DNA of 39,471 bases from Lysinibacillus parviboronicapiens (GTDB lineage Bacteria > Bacillota > Bacilli > Bacillales_A > Planococcaceae), in the NCBI RefSeq assembly GCF_003049575.1, contig NZ_PYWI01000034.1, positions 1 through 39,471 on the forward strand, written 5' to 3'. A model generated the notes under the pieces. It had not been told where the DNA came from. It ran no database searches and was given only the letters and a program-made list of their open reading frames with translations. Of the stretch, positions 32,548 to 39,471 are shown in pieces. The position numbers and the translations under genes were made by a program. Numbering within the stretch: the stretch's first letter is position 1; each line of letters begins with the position of its first letter.

Positions 32548-32823
32548 ATGATGACAATTATTGAAAAATCGGTTCTTGCTATGGTTATTTTACGTGTATT
32601 GTCTGGAAGTATTGAAGTAAGTGCTGGATTGTTGATGCTAAAGTTGAATAATTTAGAAAAAGCATTCTATATTAATACAATGCTTGCATTAGTTGGTCCA
32701 ACAGTTTTAATCGTTACGACAGCTATTGCATTATTTGGACTAGCTGATAAAATCCCTGTGACGAGAATCATTTGCCTATTTACGGGAATTACACTTATTA
32801 TTATAAGCTCACATGTTAAGTAA
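32548..32823 (+). CDS. yqhV: YqhV-family (DUF2619) small membrane protein
   Basis: This 91-residue protein has three hydrophobic segments and matches the DUF2619/YqhV family: LRVLSGSIEVSAGLLMLKLN, NTMLALVGPTVLIVTTAIAL and a last segment ending IIISS. In Bacillus subtilis yqhV lies next to the spoIIIA sporulation genes; here it stands alone. The start is odd: AAGGTGG at 32504-32510 is spaced for an ATG at 32522, which opens a nine-codon frame (MRKLSIKIG) whose TGA overlaps the ATGATG start here. Either the short frame couples translation or one base has been lost. Function unknown. Confidence 0.82.
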   Translation: MMTIIEKSVLAMVILRVLSGSIEVSAGLLMLKLNNLEKAFYINTMLALVGPTVLIVTTAIALFGLADKIPVTRIICLFTGITLIIISSHVK

Positions 32824-32943
32824 TATGGACATTCCATTCTTAATCCTTGTTAAACTCTTTATTACAAACTTCACATTTATAAGCCATCCTTTCTAAACAA
32901 TATCTCTGATTATTCTTCCTAATAATGTTCATTAGTTTAGTTT
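32824..32943. other. Short gap with a possible zinc-finger-like peptide
   Basis: On the minus strand, 32932-32840 encodes 30 residues ending MAYKCEVCNKEFNKD, with a CxxC pair. It is too short to trust and the ribosome site touches the inner ATG. It may be the cut start of a zinc-ribbon gene. Confidence 0.2.
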
Positions 32944-33096
32944 GCTATAGCGTGTGACGACGCTGTGTTTTTTATGTATAAGTAACCTCTACCTGCACAA
33001 TTATATTGAGTGTATCACACGCACTTATTCGGTTGTGGCGTTGGTTGACCGTCACATCCTCCCTCATTCAGGGTCACCTTAACGCAGTGACCCTTT
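32944..33096 (+). repeat. Structured repeat, copy 1
   Basis: This copy aligns, inverted, with 36711-36883. Order on plus: CTATAGCGTGTGA, TTTTTTATGTAT, GTAACCT, ATATTGAGTGTATC, GCACTTATT, GTTGTGGCGTTGGTTGACC, and a final hairpin GGGTCAC/GTGACCC followed by TTTT. TGTGGCG pairs with CGTCACA here (one G-U) and with CGCCACA in the other copy, so the stem is kept. The final hairpin looks like a terminator. Confidence 0.85.
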
Positions 33097-33171
33097 TATA
33101 ATTTCTATTCTCAGATTGTTTAGTAACATTACATTGCATCAGGTAGTTTTCTACTTGAATAAAGAATGAAT

Positions 33172-33279
33172 CTATAAAGCAATTTCTTTCGCCTTAACAT
33201 CGACCAACAACATTTTTCGACCTCCACCATATTGGTAAATAAGTTTTTCTATCTTTGTTTTTGTCAGTGTACTCTTCAT
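33172..33279 (-). CDS. Short frame after the helicase gene, possibly its displaced C-terminus
   Basis: An ATG at 33279 opens 35 residues, MKSTLTKTKIEKLIYQYGGG then RKMLLVDVKAKEIAL. The frame also extends back into the helicase gene (RGILGLSK), so it may be the original helicase tail displaced by a base change near 33295. The ribosome site is weak. Confidence 0.35.
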   Translation of the reverse strand: MKSTLTKTKIEKLIYQYGGGRKMLLVDVKAKEIAL

Positions 33280-33284
33280 CTTGC

Positions 33285-35435
33285 TCAGTCCCAAAATCCC
33301 CTTAAATTATTTCCAATAAGAAAAATTCTACGATACAATCCTTGACCATTACCTTTATACATAATTCTTCTACTCGTAATGGCTAATATTTCCCCTTCTC
33401 CAAAAATCACATGCTTTACTTTTGAGCCAACGATTAACGCGGACTCAGTTGTAATCGTCCGTTCATTGCGGTATTGCTTCAGTGATTTCCACGGACTTTT
33501 TGGTGCTTTTTTTGGCAATTCCTGCGGAGCAACGATTTGTTTTAACGTCTTCATGAAAATCGATGGCACCACACTTGTTTTAAAGCGCTTACTATACGAA
33601 ATTAATTCTAAATGGTGAATCGCACGCGTGATACCGACATAAAAGAGTCGTGTTTCTTCCTCAATTTCTTGTTCCACCTCACTAGGTAAAATCCCCTCAA
33701 TCAAGTCAATCAAATACACACGGTCAAATTCCAAGCCTTTTGAACTGTGTAATGTTGTCAGTGTAATCGCATTCAATTCATGTTTCATATGAGACGAACG
33801 TGCTAAATTTTCAAGCTGCTTTAAACGACCCGCAAATTCGGTCATCGTCGGCGTATGACGAGCAATTAAACCAAGTACATCCACAATATCTAGTAAATTT
33901 TCATAATTAAAACCGAGTTTTTCACTCATTTTCTTTAAGGTACGCTCATAACCAAAGTCATAACGGATATGCTCTAGCATGGCTGTTGGCGTCGTTTTAT
34001 CAAATTGAATACTATCATACGTTTTACGAATCCGTTTAATATATTCAGGCTGATAATCCTTTAACTCAACATACTCTAACAACTGTGTGAATACACAGCC
34101 ATCTTCCGGCACTTTTTGTAGCGCCTTCAATTGCGTTGGTGTAATATAAGCATTCATTTTTCTGTAAACTTTTTCAAATACCGTGATATTTTTTGTATTG
34201 TACGCTAGACGCATGAAGTTCATAATATCCTCCAAGACCCAATGCGTGAAAAAGCGAATCGTCGAATCTTTCATATAGAAAGGCAAACCTGCTCTGTCAA
34301 ACGCGTCCATAAGCGGAATGGCTGACGTATTATTTCGATATAAAATAGCCGTTGAGCCGCGCTTAGACAGATTTTCCAAATGGTCCACTAAATATTTGGC
34401 CTGTAAATTGTAATTCTCTAGGATTTTAAACGAGATTGGCTCTGTTGCAGGATTTTCCGTAAACATTTGTTTGTTAAAACGCTTTTTATTTCGCTGAATG
34501 AATAGATTGGCTGGCTCTACAATCGTTGCAGATGAACGATAGTTTTGCGTCATAAGTAAAACATGCGCCTCCGGATATATTTTTCGGAAATTCAACAAAT
34601 AATCTGGCTCTGCACCGCGCCAACTATAAATGGCCTGATCCTCATCGGCAACGACGCATAAATTTTGATGGACTGCGACGAGCTTCGCGATGATCGCATG
34701 TTGAACGGGCGATGTGTCCTGACTTTCATCCGTTAAGTAATAATCGTAACGGCGTTGGTATTGCGCCAGCACCTCTCGATTTTTCGTGAAAATATCATTC
34801 GCCATTAAAAGCATATCGTCAAAATCAATTAACAAACGGTCACTACCTGTGCGTTTATATTCCTCATAACGCTGTAAAATCTCGACTTTTCTTGGCACCT
34901 TTACTTCTGCAATTGCCCATTCCTGTTCTGGCAGCATTTTATTTTTGATAAACGTTATGTACGTCAGTAGCTCGTCTAACTGATCTTCGGTAATTTTTGT
35001 GCCATTTAATTGTTCAAATATCTCGCGAAGCACTCGTTTTTTTGAAACAACACCAGGCTTGTCCGATTCTTCAATGATGCCGTACGAAATGCCCTGGCGT
35101 TCAAGTGTCTGCCGCACAACATGAAATGCTAAACTATGAATCGTCGAAAAATCAACCGGAGGCAAATGCGGGAAAAACTTTGCAAAACGTGCCTTCATAT
35201 CACCGGCCGATGCCTTACTAAACGTGACAGCCTTTATGCGAGAAGGATTCACACCAAGCGCCTCAATCATATAGCCAATACGCATAATAATCGTCGTCGT
35301 TTTTCCTGAACCGGGTGATGCCAATAGTAACAGCGGCCCTGTCGTCTGCAACACCGCCTGCGTCTGCACTTCATTTAGACGAACGCCAAGTGAACGCTCC
35401 TTTTCCTCAAAAAATGCTTTTTGCGCTCCATTCAT
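33285..35435 (-). CDS. UvrD/PcrA-like ATP-dependent DNA helicase
   Basis: This is a superfamily 1A 3'-5' helicase of 716 residues. Motifs in order: the Q-motif region LNEVQTQAVL, Walker A ASPGSGKTTT (about residues 38-47), motif Ia TFSKASAGDM, Walker B DESQDTSPVQ, motif III DEDQAIYSWRGAEPDYL, motif IV QNYRSS, motif V LTTLHSSKGLEFDRVYL and motif VI EETRLFYVGITRA. The C-terminal Tudor-like segment GSKVKHVIFGEGEILAITSR is present, after which the sequence becomes untypical (NNLRGFWD) and the sense appears to continue in another frame. It is shorter than PcrA (near 740). GGAG precedes the ATG. Two inverted structured repeats lie on either side of this gene and the next. It may act in repair or replication-fork work. 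Confidence 0.9.
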   Translation of the reverse strand: MNGAQKAFFEEKERSLGVRLNEVQTQAVLQTTGPLLLLASPGSGKTTTIIMRIGYMIEALGVNPSRIKAVTFSKASAGDMKARFAKFFPHLPPVDFSTIHSLAFHVVRQTLERQGISYGIIEESDKPGVVSKKRVLREIFEQLNGTKITEDQLDELLTYITFIKNKMLPEQEWAIAEVKVPRKVEILQRYEEYKRTGSDRLLIDFDDMLLMANDIFTKNREVLAQYQRRYDYYLTDESQDTSPVQHAIIAKLVAVHQNLCVVADEDQAIYSWRGAEPDYLLNFRKIYPEAHVLLMTQNYRSSATIVEPANLFIQRNKKRFNKQMFTENPATEPISFKILENYNLQAKYLVDHLENLSKRGSTAILYRNNTSAIPLMDAFDRAGLPFYMKDSTIRFFTHWVLEDIMNFMRLAYNTKNITVFEKVYRKMNAYITPTQLKALQKVPEDGCVFTQLLEYVELKDYQPEYIKRIRKTYDSIQFDKTTPTAMLEHIRYDFGYERTLKKMSEKLGFNYENLLDIVDVLGLIARHTPTMTEFAGRLKQLENLARSSHMKHELNAITLTTLHSSKGLEFDRVYLIDLIEGILPSEVEQEIEEETRLFYVGITRAIHHLELISYSKRFKTSVVPSIFMKTLKQIVAPQELPKKAPKSPWKSLKQYRNERTITTESALIVGSKVKHVIFGEGEILAITSRRIMYKGNGQGLYRRIFLIGNNLRGFWD

Positions 35436-35915
35436 ATCAATTGCTCCGTTCTAAAAAATCTATACTTCATTATACCAAATGATGAGGATTCATCCGAGGA
35501 AAGACGCACAATATTGAAGCAAAGAAAGAGTAAAAGTAAGCGTCAAATAGTGGCCACCTGTTGTTGAGGGGGGTTGTAACATCCAAAGTGCCACTAATAT
35601 TTCATGTCGTATGAATAAAGCAGCTATACAATAAGGACAATTAAATGTCCCTTTACGTGCAAATACGCAGAATGTGAATACTTGGAAATTATAGCACCTG
35701 CATTTGAAGGTTCAATCATAACACTTTGTACTATACAGGTATTGGCAAGAGCTACTATGTGAAGCTTGCACGTCAAATGTACGCCGTAAAATTAAAGGAC
35801 TATTTTCAATAGTCTGCATCGACATAAAGTTAACAATAATGAGATGGAGCTAAAATATAAAGAGGAGGTAGAAAATACGGATAATCACCTGCATTTTCTA
35901 CATCCCATAGTTATA
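35436..35915. other. 480-base gap with coding scraps
   Basis: No intact gene is seen. Plus-strand scraps read PFTCKYAECEYLEIIAPAFE with GSIITL (about 35652-35730) and, in another frame, GKSYYVKLARQMYAVKLKDY then a stop (about 35746-35811). The Cys-containing start could be from a transposase or zinc-ribbon protein; I cannot name it. Confidence 0.3.
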
Positions 35916-36659
35916 TTATATCGCTGTGTAACCGCCATCTACTAACAATGTAGCGCCTGTCATAAATTCATTCTCACAGACAAATACACAAGCATGTGCG
36001 ATTTCGTCGGGCTGACCGAGTCGACCAATTGGATGACGTGCTACTAAGCCTTCATAAAAATCACCAAGAGCCTCTTTATTGACCATACCTGATTCTACAT
36101 AACCTGGGCATATTGCGTTTGTGCGAATATTTCTGGGAGCATATTCAGCGGCAAGTGATTTTGTTAAAATATTGACAGCCCCTTTAGAAGCATTATAAGC
36201 AAATGCCCCAGCTTCCCCAACTGTACCTAGAATAGAGGCGATATTTACGATAACGCCACCGCCTTGCTTTAAAAATTGCTGAATTGCATATTTACTTCCA
36301 TAAAATACGCTATCTTGGTTGACTTGGATTACTTTATGATAATCTTCATACGACAACTCATGTGTAGAACCAAGTGCTCCAATGCCAGCATTGTTAACGA
36401 TAATATCAAGTTTACCAAATGTCTCTACTGCAAATTGAACAAGTGATTTCACTTCATCTTCATGCGCGACATTTGCTTTAAAGAATGCAACAGCATGACC
36501 GTCTGCCTTTAATGTTTCTGTATGTGCAATGCCTGCCTCTTCGTTAATATCTGATATAACAACCTTAACTCCTTTTGCAACAAATGCCTTCGTAGTGGCT
36601 AAACCAATTCCTGATGAAGCCCCTGTTACAACTGCTACTTTTCCATCTAAGTTCATCAT
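35916..36659 (-). CDS. Short-chain dehydrogenase/reductase (FabG-like)
   Basis: This is a classical SDR of 247 residues that would oxidise or reduce an alcohol/ketone with NAD(P). Seen: TGASSGIG at about 13-20 for the cofactor, NNAGIGALG near 90, the catalytic Ser in NIASILGTVGE near 140, YNASKGA (YxxxK) near 155 and a C-terminal MTGATLLVDGGYT. An acidic residue after the second strand (ISDIN) suggests NAD+ rather than NADP+. GGGGGAG precedes the ATG. It stands alone between the helicase gene and the second structured repeat; the substrate is unknown, and glucose dehydrogenase, 3-oxoacyl-ACP reductase and acetoin reductase are all possible. Confidence 0.9.
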   Translation of the reverse strand: MMNLDGKVAVVTGASSGIGLATTKAFVAKGVKVVISDINEEAGIAHTETLKADGHAVAFFKANVAHEDEVKSLVQFAVETFGKLDIIVNNAGIGALGSTHELSYEDYHKVIQVNQDSVFYGSKYAIQQFLKQGGGVIVNIASILGTVGEAGAFAYNASKGAVNILTKSLAAEYAPRNIRTNAICPGYVESGMVNKEALGDFYEGLVARHPIGRLGQPDEIAHACVFVCENEFMTGATLLVDGGYTAI

Positions 36660-36710
36660 TAAGTTAACTCCCCCTTCATTTGATTGACTACATTATAATT
36701 GATTGATGCA

Positions 36711-36883
36711 AAAAGGGTCACTGAGTTGAAAGTGACCCTAATAATAAAATAAATGTGGGAAGATGTGGCGGTCAACCAACGCCACAACCTAAAATAAGTG
36801 CGTGCGATACACTCAATATTAATGTGTGCAAATTTAGGTTACCTAATACATAAAAAAGCCGTAGCATCATCACACCCTATAGC
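36711..36883 (-). repeat. Structured repeat, copy 2 (inverted)
   Basis: This is the partner of 32944-33096 on the other strand. It keeps the same order of blocks and ends, on the minus strand, with GGGTCACT/AGTGACCC and TTTTT. It is about 20 bases longer, mainly in an AT-rich piece before the last hairpin. Confidence 0.85.
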
Positions 36884-36994
36884 TCGAAAAATTGTAAGTG
36901 GGATAGCGTTATGCAATAACAACTTGGTGTTTTTTATAAAACATATACTATAGCACGAAATAAACGATTACGAGCTTCTACTTTTACACTGGAT

Positions 36995-37075
36995 TTATGC
37001 CATGTTAAAACAAAACACCACTTTACTATCTTTTAAATCCTTCTGTTCCGTTTCACGAATAATTAGTGTGTCCAT
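36995..37075 (-). pseudogene. Start of a truncated gene, GNAT-like
   Basis: AAGAGGGAGATGGG precedes an ATG at 37075; the frame reads MDTLIIRETEQKDLKDSKVV and then FCFNMA before a stop. The beginning resembles GNAT acetyltransferases (a MIIRExxxxDL start). Another protein-like scrap, SSVKVEARNRLFRAIVYVL, follows in a shifted frame. This looks like a decayed gene; the match is weak. Confidence 0.3.
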
Positions 37076-37097
37076 CCCATCTCCCTCTTAGTATTTT

Positions 37098-37126
37098 AAA
37101 AGGACTGCTAGCTTTCGCTAACAGAC
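37098..37126 (-). terminator. Terminator of the flavoprotein gene
   Basis: On the minus strand CTGTTAGC pairs with GCTAGCAG around a GAAA loop (37124-37105), followed by CCTTTT. It starts nine bases after the flavoprotein stop codon. Confidence 0.75.
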
Positions 37127-37132
37127 AAACTT

Positions 37133-38491
37133 TTAACAACATGAATTTGATTGATTGGCAAGATTCATACCGCATACACCTGTTTCAGGTAACTCCAATT
37201 CCACACGTTTCGAAGCTTCATTATCACCTGATAAATAAGCTGTTATTGAACGGACTTGTTCATAACCTGTTGCCATTAAAAATGTTGGTGCGCGTCCATA
37301 GCTTTTGGCACCGACAATATAGAAGTCCTTTTCTGGTTGTCTTAGTATTTCTTCCCCATGTGCTCTTACTGTGCCGCAACTATGCTCATTAGGGTCAATT
37401 AGAGGAGCTAGTGCTTGCATACTTTCTATTGTTGCATCAATGGCAAGGCGTAGTTCGCTGATCATCGTAAAATCTGGTCGATTACCTGCGTTGACAATAA
37501 GCTCTTCAAATCCTGTTAATACTTTTGGTTCCCCGTTTAAAGTGCCTACAATTTTGATATTCTCATCTTTCTTCAACTGTGAGATATAGAAAGGTGTTAT
37601 TACCTCAATCTTACCTGTATCTACTAATTCGCGAATACTTACACCGAGTGCGCCACGTGCTGCCAATGCATCTTTTTCTTCGCCACCATAGGCTTCTTCT
37701 ACAGATCTTTTACGCATAATCCATACTAGCTTTGTTAAAGGATTTTCTTTTTGTAATTCCGCAAGTGACAGTAAGGTATTGATAGCTGAATGGCCACCAC
37801 CAATAACAGCAATCTTCTTATTGGCATATCTCTTAGTATTCGAATTTATATCTGGAATACCATACTCAATGTGATCGGCTAATGCTAATTCATTTTTCAG
37901 CCATACACCTGTAGAATTTGCCGGGTTTGGATTCCCCCATGTACCCGTCGCATCAATAACAGCTCTCGCCTCCATGATACGGATATCATTCTCTTGTTCA
38001 AAATAAATATTAAAAGACTGTTCTACTCGATTTTTTGTCTTCATCTTATCATTAAATTGTCGTGAAATCCCTACTACTTTTGAGTTCAATTGAATGTTAG
38101 GCTTTATTTGTACTAGCTCAGACAAAGGTTTTAAATATAGATCAATTAATTCATTTCCTGTCGGTAACGTCTCTAAATTAGGTTCTATCCAACCGGAGGC
38201 ATCTAATAAAGCTTTGGCAGCTTTATTGATGTTATATCGCCATGGTGAAAATAATGTAACATGCCCCCAACTACGAATATTGTGTGCTATCTCACGCCCA
38301 GCCTCTAGTAAAATAAATGCTTGCTTTTGTTCCACTAAATGAGCAGCTGCAGCTAATCCAATTGGACCTGCGCCAATTATTACTATCGGTAGATTCTTAT
38401 CGGAATTATTAACAGTCTCCTGTACTTCAATATCCTTAGCAGTAGTACAACAAGATCCATTTTGTTTGATTATTTTTAGTGTTTTCATCAT
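37133..38491 (-). CDS. FAD/NAD(P)-dependent flavoprotein of arsenic clusters (ArsO-like)
   Basis: This 452-residue protein is a two-dinucleotide-binding flavoprotein: VIIGAGPIGLAAAAHL near residue 38-53 binds FAD, IAVIGGGHSAINTLLSL near the middle binds NAD(P)H, and SWGHVTLFSPWRYNI lies between. Such proteins occur in ars operons as putative monooxygenases (ArsO). It has vicinal Cys pairs at both ends: GSCC (C14-C15) and a C-terminal NSCC, which could hold As(III) or exchange electrons. The start at 38491 is preferred because GAGGAGAAG lies just before it; an ATG at 38509 lies upstream of that site. It is downstream of the broken arsC on the same strand. Function in arsenic handling is an inference from context. 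Confidence 0.78.
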   Translation of the reverse strand: MMKTLKIIKQNGSCCTTAKDIEVQETVNNSDKNLPIVIIGAGPIGLAAAAHLVEQKQAFILLEAGREIAHNIRSWGHVTLFSPWRYNINKAAKALLDASGWIEPNLETLPTGNELIDLYLKPLSELVQIKPNIQLNSKVVGISRQFNDKMKTKNRVEQSFNIYFEQENDIRIMEARAVIDATGTWGNPNPANSTGVWLKNELALADHIEYGIPDINSNTKRYANKKIAVIGGGHSAINTLLSLAELQKENPLTKLVWIMRKRSVEEAYGGEEKDALAARGALGVSIRELVDTGKIEVITPFYISQLKKDENIKIVGTLNGEPKVLTGFEELIVNAGNRPDFTMISELRLAIDATIESMQALAPLIDPNEHSCGTVRAHGEEILRQPEKDFYIVGAKSYGRAPTFLMATGYEQVRSITAYLSGDNEASKRVELELPETGVCGMNLANQSNSCC

Positions 38492-38545
38492 TAACTTCTC
38501 CTCTTTCATTCTTTATATAAGCATTCTCTTATATAAAATGTATTT

Positions 38546-38574
38546 TTAACGTCTAGCAGTTAGCTAGACGTTAA
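38546..38574. promoter_or_regulatory. Palindrome upstream of the flavoprotein gene
   Basis: TTAACGTCTAGC (38546-38557) pairs perfectly with GCTAGACGTTAA (38563-38574) around AGTTA. It lies 55 bases upstream of the start with no proper T tail, so it may be an operator or an attenuating hairpin. Confidence 0.5.
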
Positions 38575-38594
38575 TTTAAGCTTTGTGTGTGTAA

Positions 38595-38747
38595 TTAACA
38601 CACTTCAATTTCACACATTGTTTTATCAATTTCTTTTATAGCTTTTTCGAATTACAACCATGTAGAAGTGCGATCCATATCTCCTTTAAAGAAGAAATTA
38701 AAAGCAAACTCTTTAGCCTGTATCAATCTGTATTCTCTACTATTCAT
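38595..38747 (-). pseudogene. Short frame with internal stop, unknown
   Basis: On the minus strand an ATG at 38747 opens MNSREYRLIQAKEFAFNFFF then KGDMDRTSTWL, a TAA at 38652, and in the same frame FEKAIKEIDKTMCEIEVC to a stop at 38595. Continuity across the stop suggests a small gene with one nonsense change. There is no strong ribosome site, and I do not recognise the family; it is not an ArsR or ArsD by pattern. The rest of 38510-38907 shows nothing else. Confidence 0.35.
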
Positions 38748-38907
38748 AATTAACTTTAGATAAGCAATAAAATAATCTTTAGTTAGCTAGCATGATTTAT
38801 TGATTTTTTAATCCACCATTCAAATTGCAAAGACAGACAGTATATTCAAGTTCTCTGGTTAGCAAAGTTTCGGAGAGTATCCTACCAATATATAAATCTT
38901 TTTCAAT

Positions 38908-39322
38908 TTATTTTAGCTCCACAGCTACAAATTGCTCAATGCGTTTACCAATAGCATCACGTACATTTTGGAATACAGTCCATTTTTCTTCATCTGTACC
39001 TGTTGCTTTCGCTGGATCTTCAAATCCCCAATGCTCACGACGAACGTGAGGAGATGTCATTGGGCATTTATCAGCTGCATCCCCACATAACGTGACTACT
39101 AAAATTGCTTAATGTATCAAAATCAATTAAATCTGATGTATGATTTGAAATATCAACCCCTACCTCCGCCATCGCTTTAATGGCATTCGGATTTAGACCA
39201 TGTGCTTCGATACCAGCACTTTTAACTGTCCAATTGGTAGGTAGTAATTTTTTTGCCCATCCTTCAGCCATCTGACTGCGGCATGAGTTCCCTGTACACA
39301 AGAAATATAGTGTATTTGTCAT
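38908..39322 (-). pseudogene. arsC: Arsenate reductase ArsC (thioredoxin-coupled type), frameshifted
   Basis: Intact ArsC reduces arsenate to arsenite with three cysteines and thioredoxin. From the ATG at 39322 the frame gives the phosphatase loop [15 protein letters not shown] (C9, R15) and continues through IDFDTLSN. There the frame breaks: the expected [16 protein letters not shown] is found in another frame ([20 protein letters not shown]), followed by [20 protein letters not shown] and a stop at 38908. Five bases seem missing at about 39110-39115, since 415 bases remain where 420 would give the normal 139 residues. The second and third catalytic Cys lie after the break. AAGGAG precedes the start and overlaps the end of acr3. 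It could be a true mutation or an assembly error. Confidence 0.88.
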
Positions 39323-39330
39323 AATACTCC

Positions 39331-39471
39331 TTATAATTTACTAGTTTTAAAGTATTTTTTCTGCCAACGTAAGGCAACCCACACAAGTCCTATGAGTACG
39401 GGTACTTCTACAAGAGGACCGATAACAGCGGCGAATGCTACGCCACTATGAAGGCCAAATACACCAACTGC
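39331..39471 (-). CDS. acr3: ACR3-type arsenite efflux permease, 3' end only
   Basis: The last 46 codons of a gene cut by the window edge. The residues [20 protein letters not shown] then [20 protein letters not shown] match the final two membrane segments of ACR3/ArsB-type arsenite permeases (BART superfamily). Its stop lies within the ribosome site of arsC, so the two were one operon. The N-terminal part and any arsR upstream are outside the window. Confidence 0.88.
   Translation of the reverse strand, partial: AVGVFGLHSGVAFAAVIGPLVEVPVLIGLVWVALRWQKKYFKTSKL

Noticed and set aside
38595..38747. arsR or arsD gene for the arsenic region
   Set aside because: The residues show neither the ArsR helix-turn-helix nor the ArsD cysteine pattern, and the frame has an internal stop.

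Overview
The window looks like a chromosomal contig from a low-GC Gram-positive bacterium, most likely a Bacillaceae/Planococcaceae relative such as Lysinibacillus. The reasons are the AT-rich DNA, strong GGAGG-type ribosome sites with some GTG and TTG starts, a YqhV-family protein, and a dif site that differs from the Bacillus subtilis one (as I remember it) at two positions. The genus is an inference. The first 26 bases are Nextera adapter, not genome.

Left part (27-5265): an Sco-type copper chaperone, a Tn3 transposase remnant, and a two-gene cassette (D-2-hydroxyacid dehydrogenase and cupin). The cassette lies between long inverted repeats and between two copies of the leader of the downstream MFS transporter gene.

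Centre left (5266-20354): a nearly complete allantoin-nitrogen pathway. It holds a PucR regulator, an NCS1 permease, allantoinase (allB), an LctP-type permease, allantoate amidohydrolase (allC), ureidoglycine aminohydrolase (allE), ureidoglycolate dehydrogenase (allD), the three-gene oxamate carbamoyltransferase (allFGH, formerly fdrA/ylbE/ylbF) and carbamate kinase (allK). Together they would turn allantoin into ammonia, CO2, oxamate and one ATP. No ureidoglycolate lyase or glyoxylate branch is present here.

Next (20355-26561): a flagellin remnant and an esterase remnant joined at their broken 5' ends. Then comes a MarR regulator divergent from a four-gene operon (PatB/MalY-type C-S lyase, M20 amidohydrolase, DUF3311 protein, sodium:solute symporter) that could use N-acylated cysteine S-conjugates.

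At 26934-26961 lies a 28-bp dif site. Coding direction switches here: genes to the left are mostly on the plus strand and genes to the right mostly on the minus strand, as expected at a replication terminus. A broken Xer-like tyrosine recombinase gene directly follows dif. Its 5' flank, with a dif half-site nearby, recurs 2 kb further on, which suggests decayed elements that integrated at dif.

Right part (27432-39471): BluB, a remnant-rich stretch, a TetR-controlled SDR/alpha-beta hydrolase fusion with two matching palindromic operators, YqhV, a UvrD-like helicase and an SDR enclosed by two inverted copies of a structured repeat of about 150-170 bp. The end is an arsenic region: a flavoprotein with CC pairs at both ends, an arsC broken by an apparent 5-base deletion, and the 3' end of an ACR3 arsenite permease cut by the window edge. 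I saw no tRNA, rRNA or CRISPR array.
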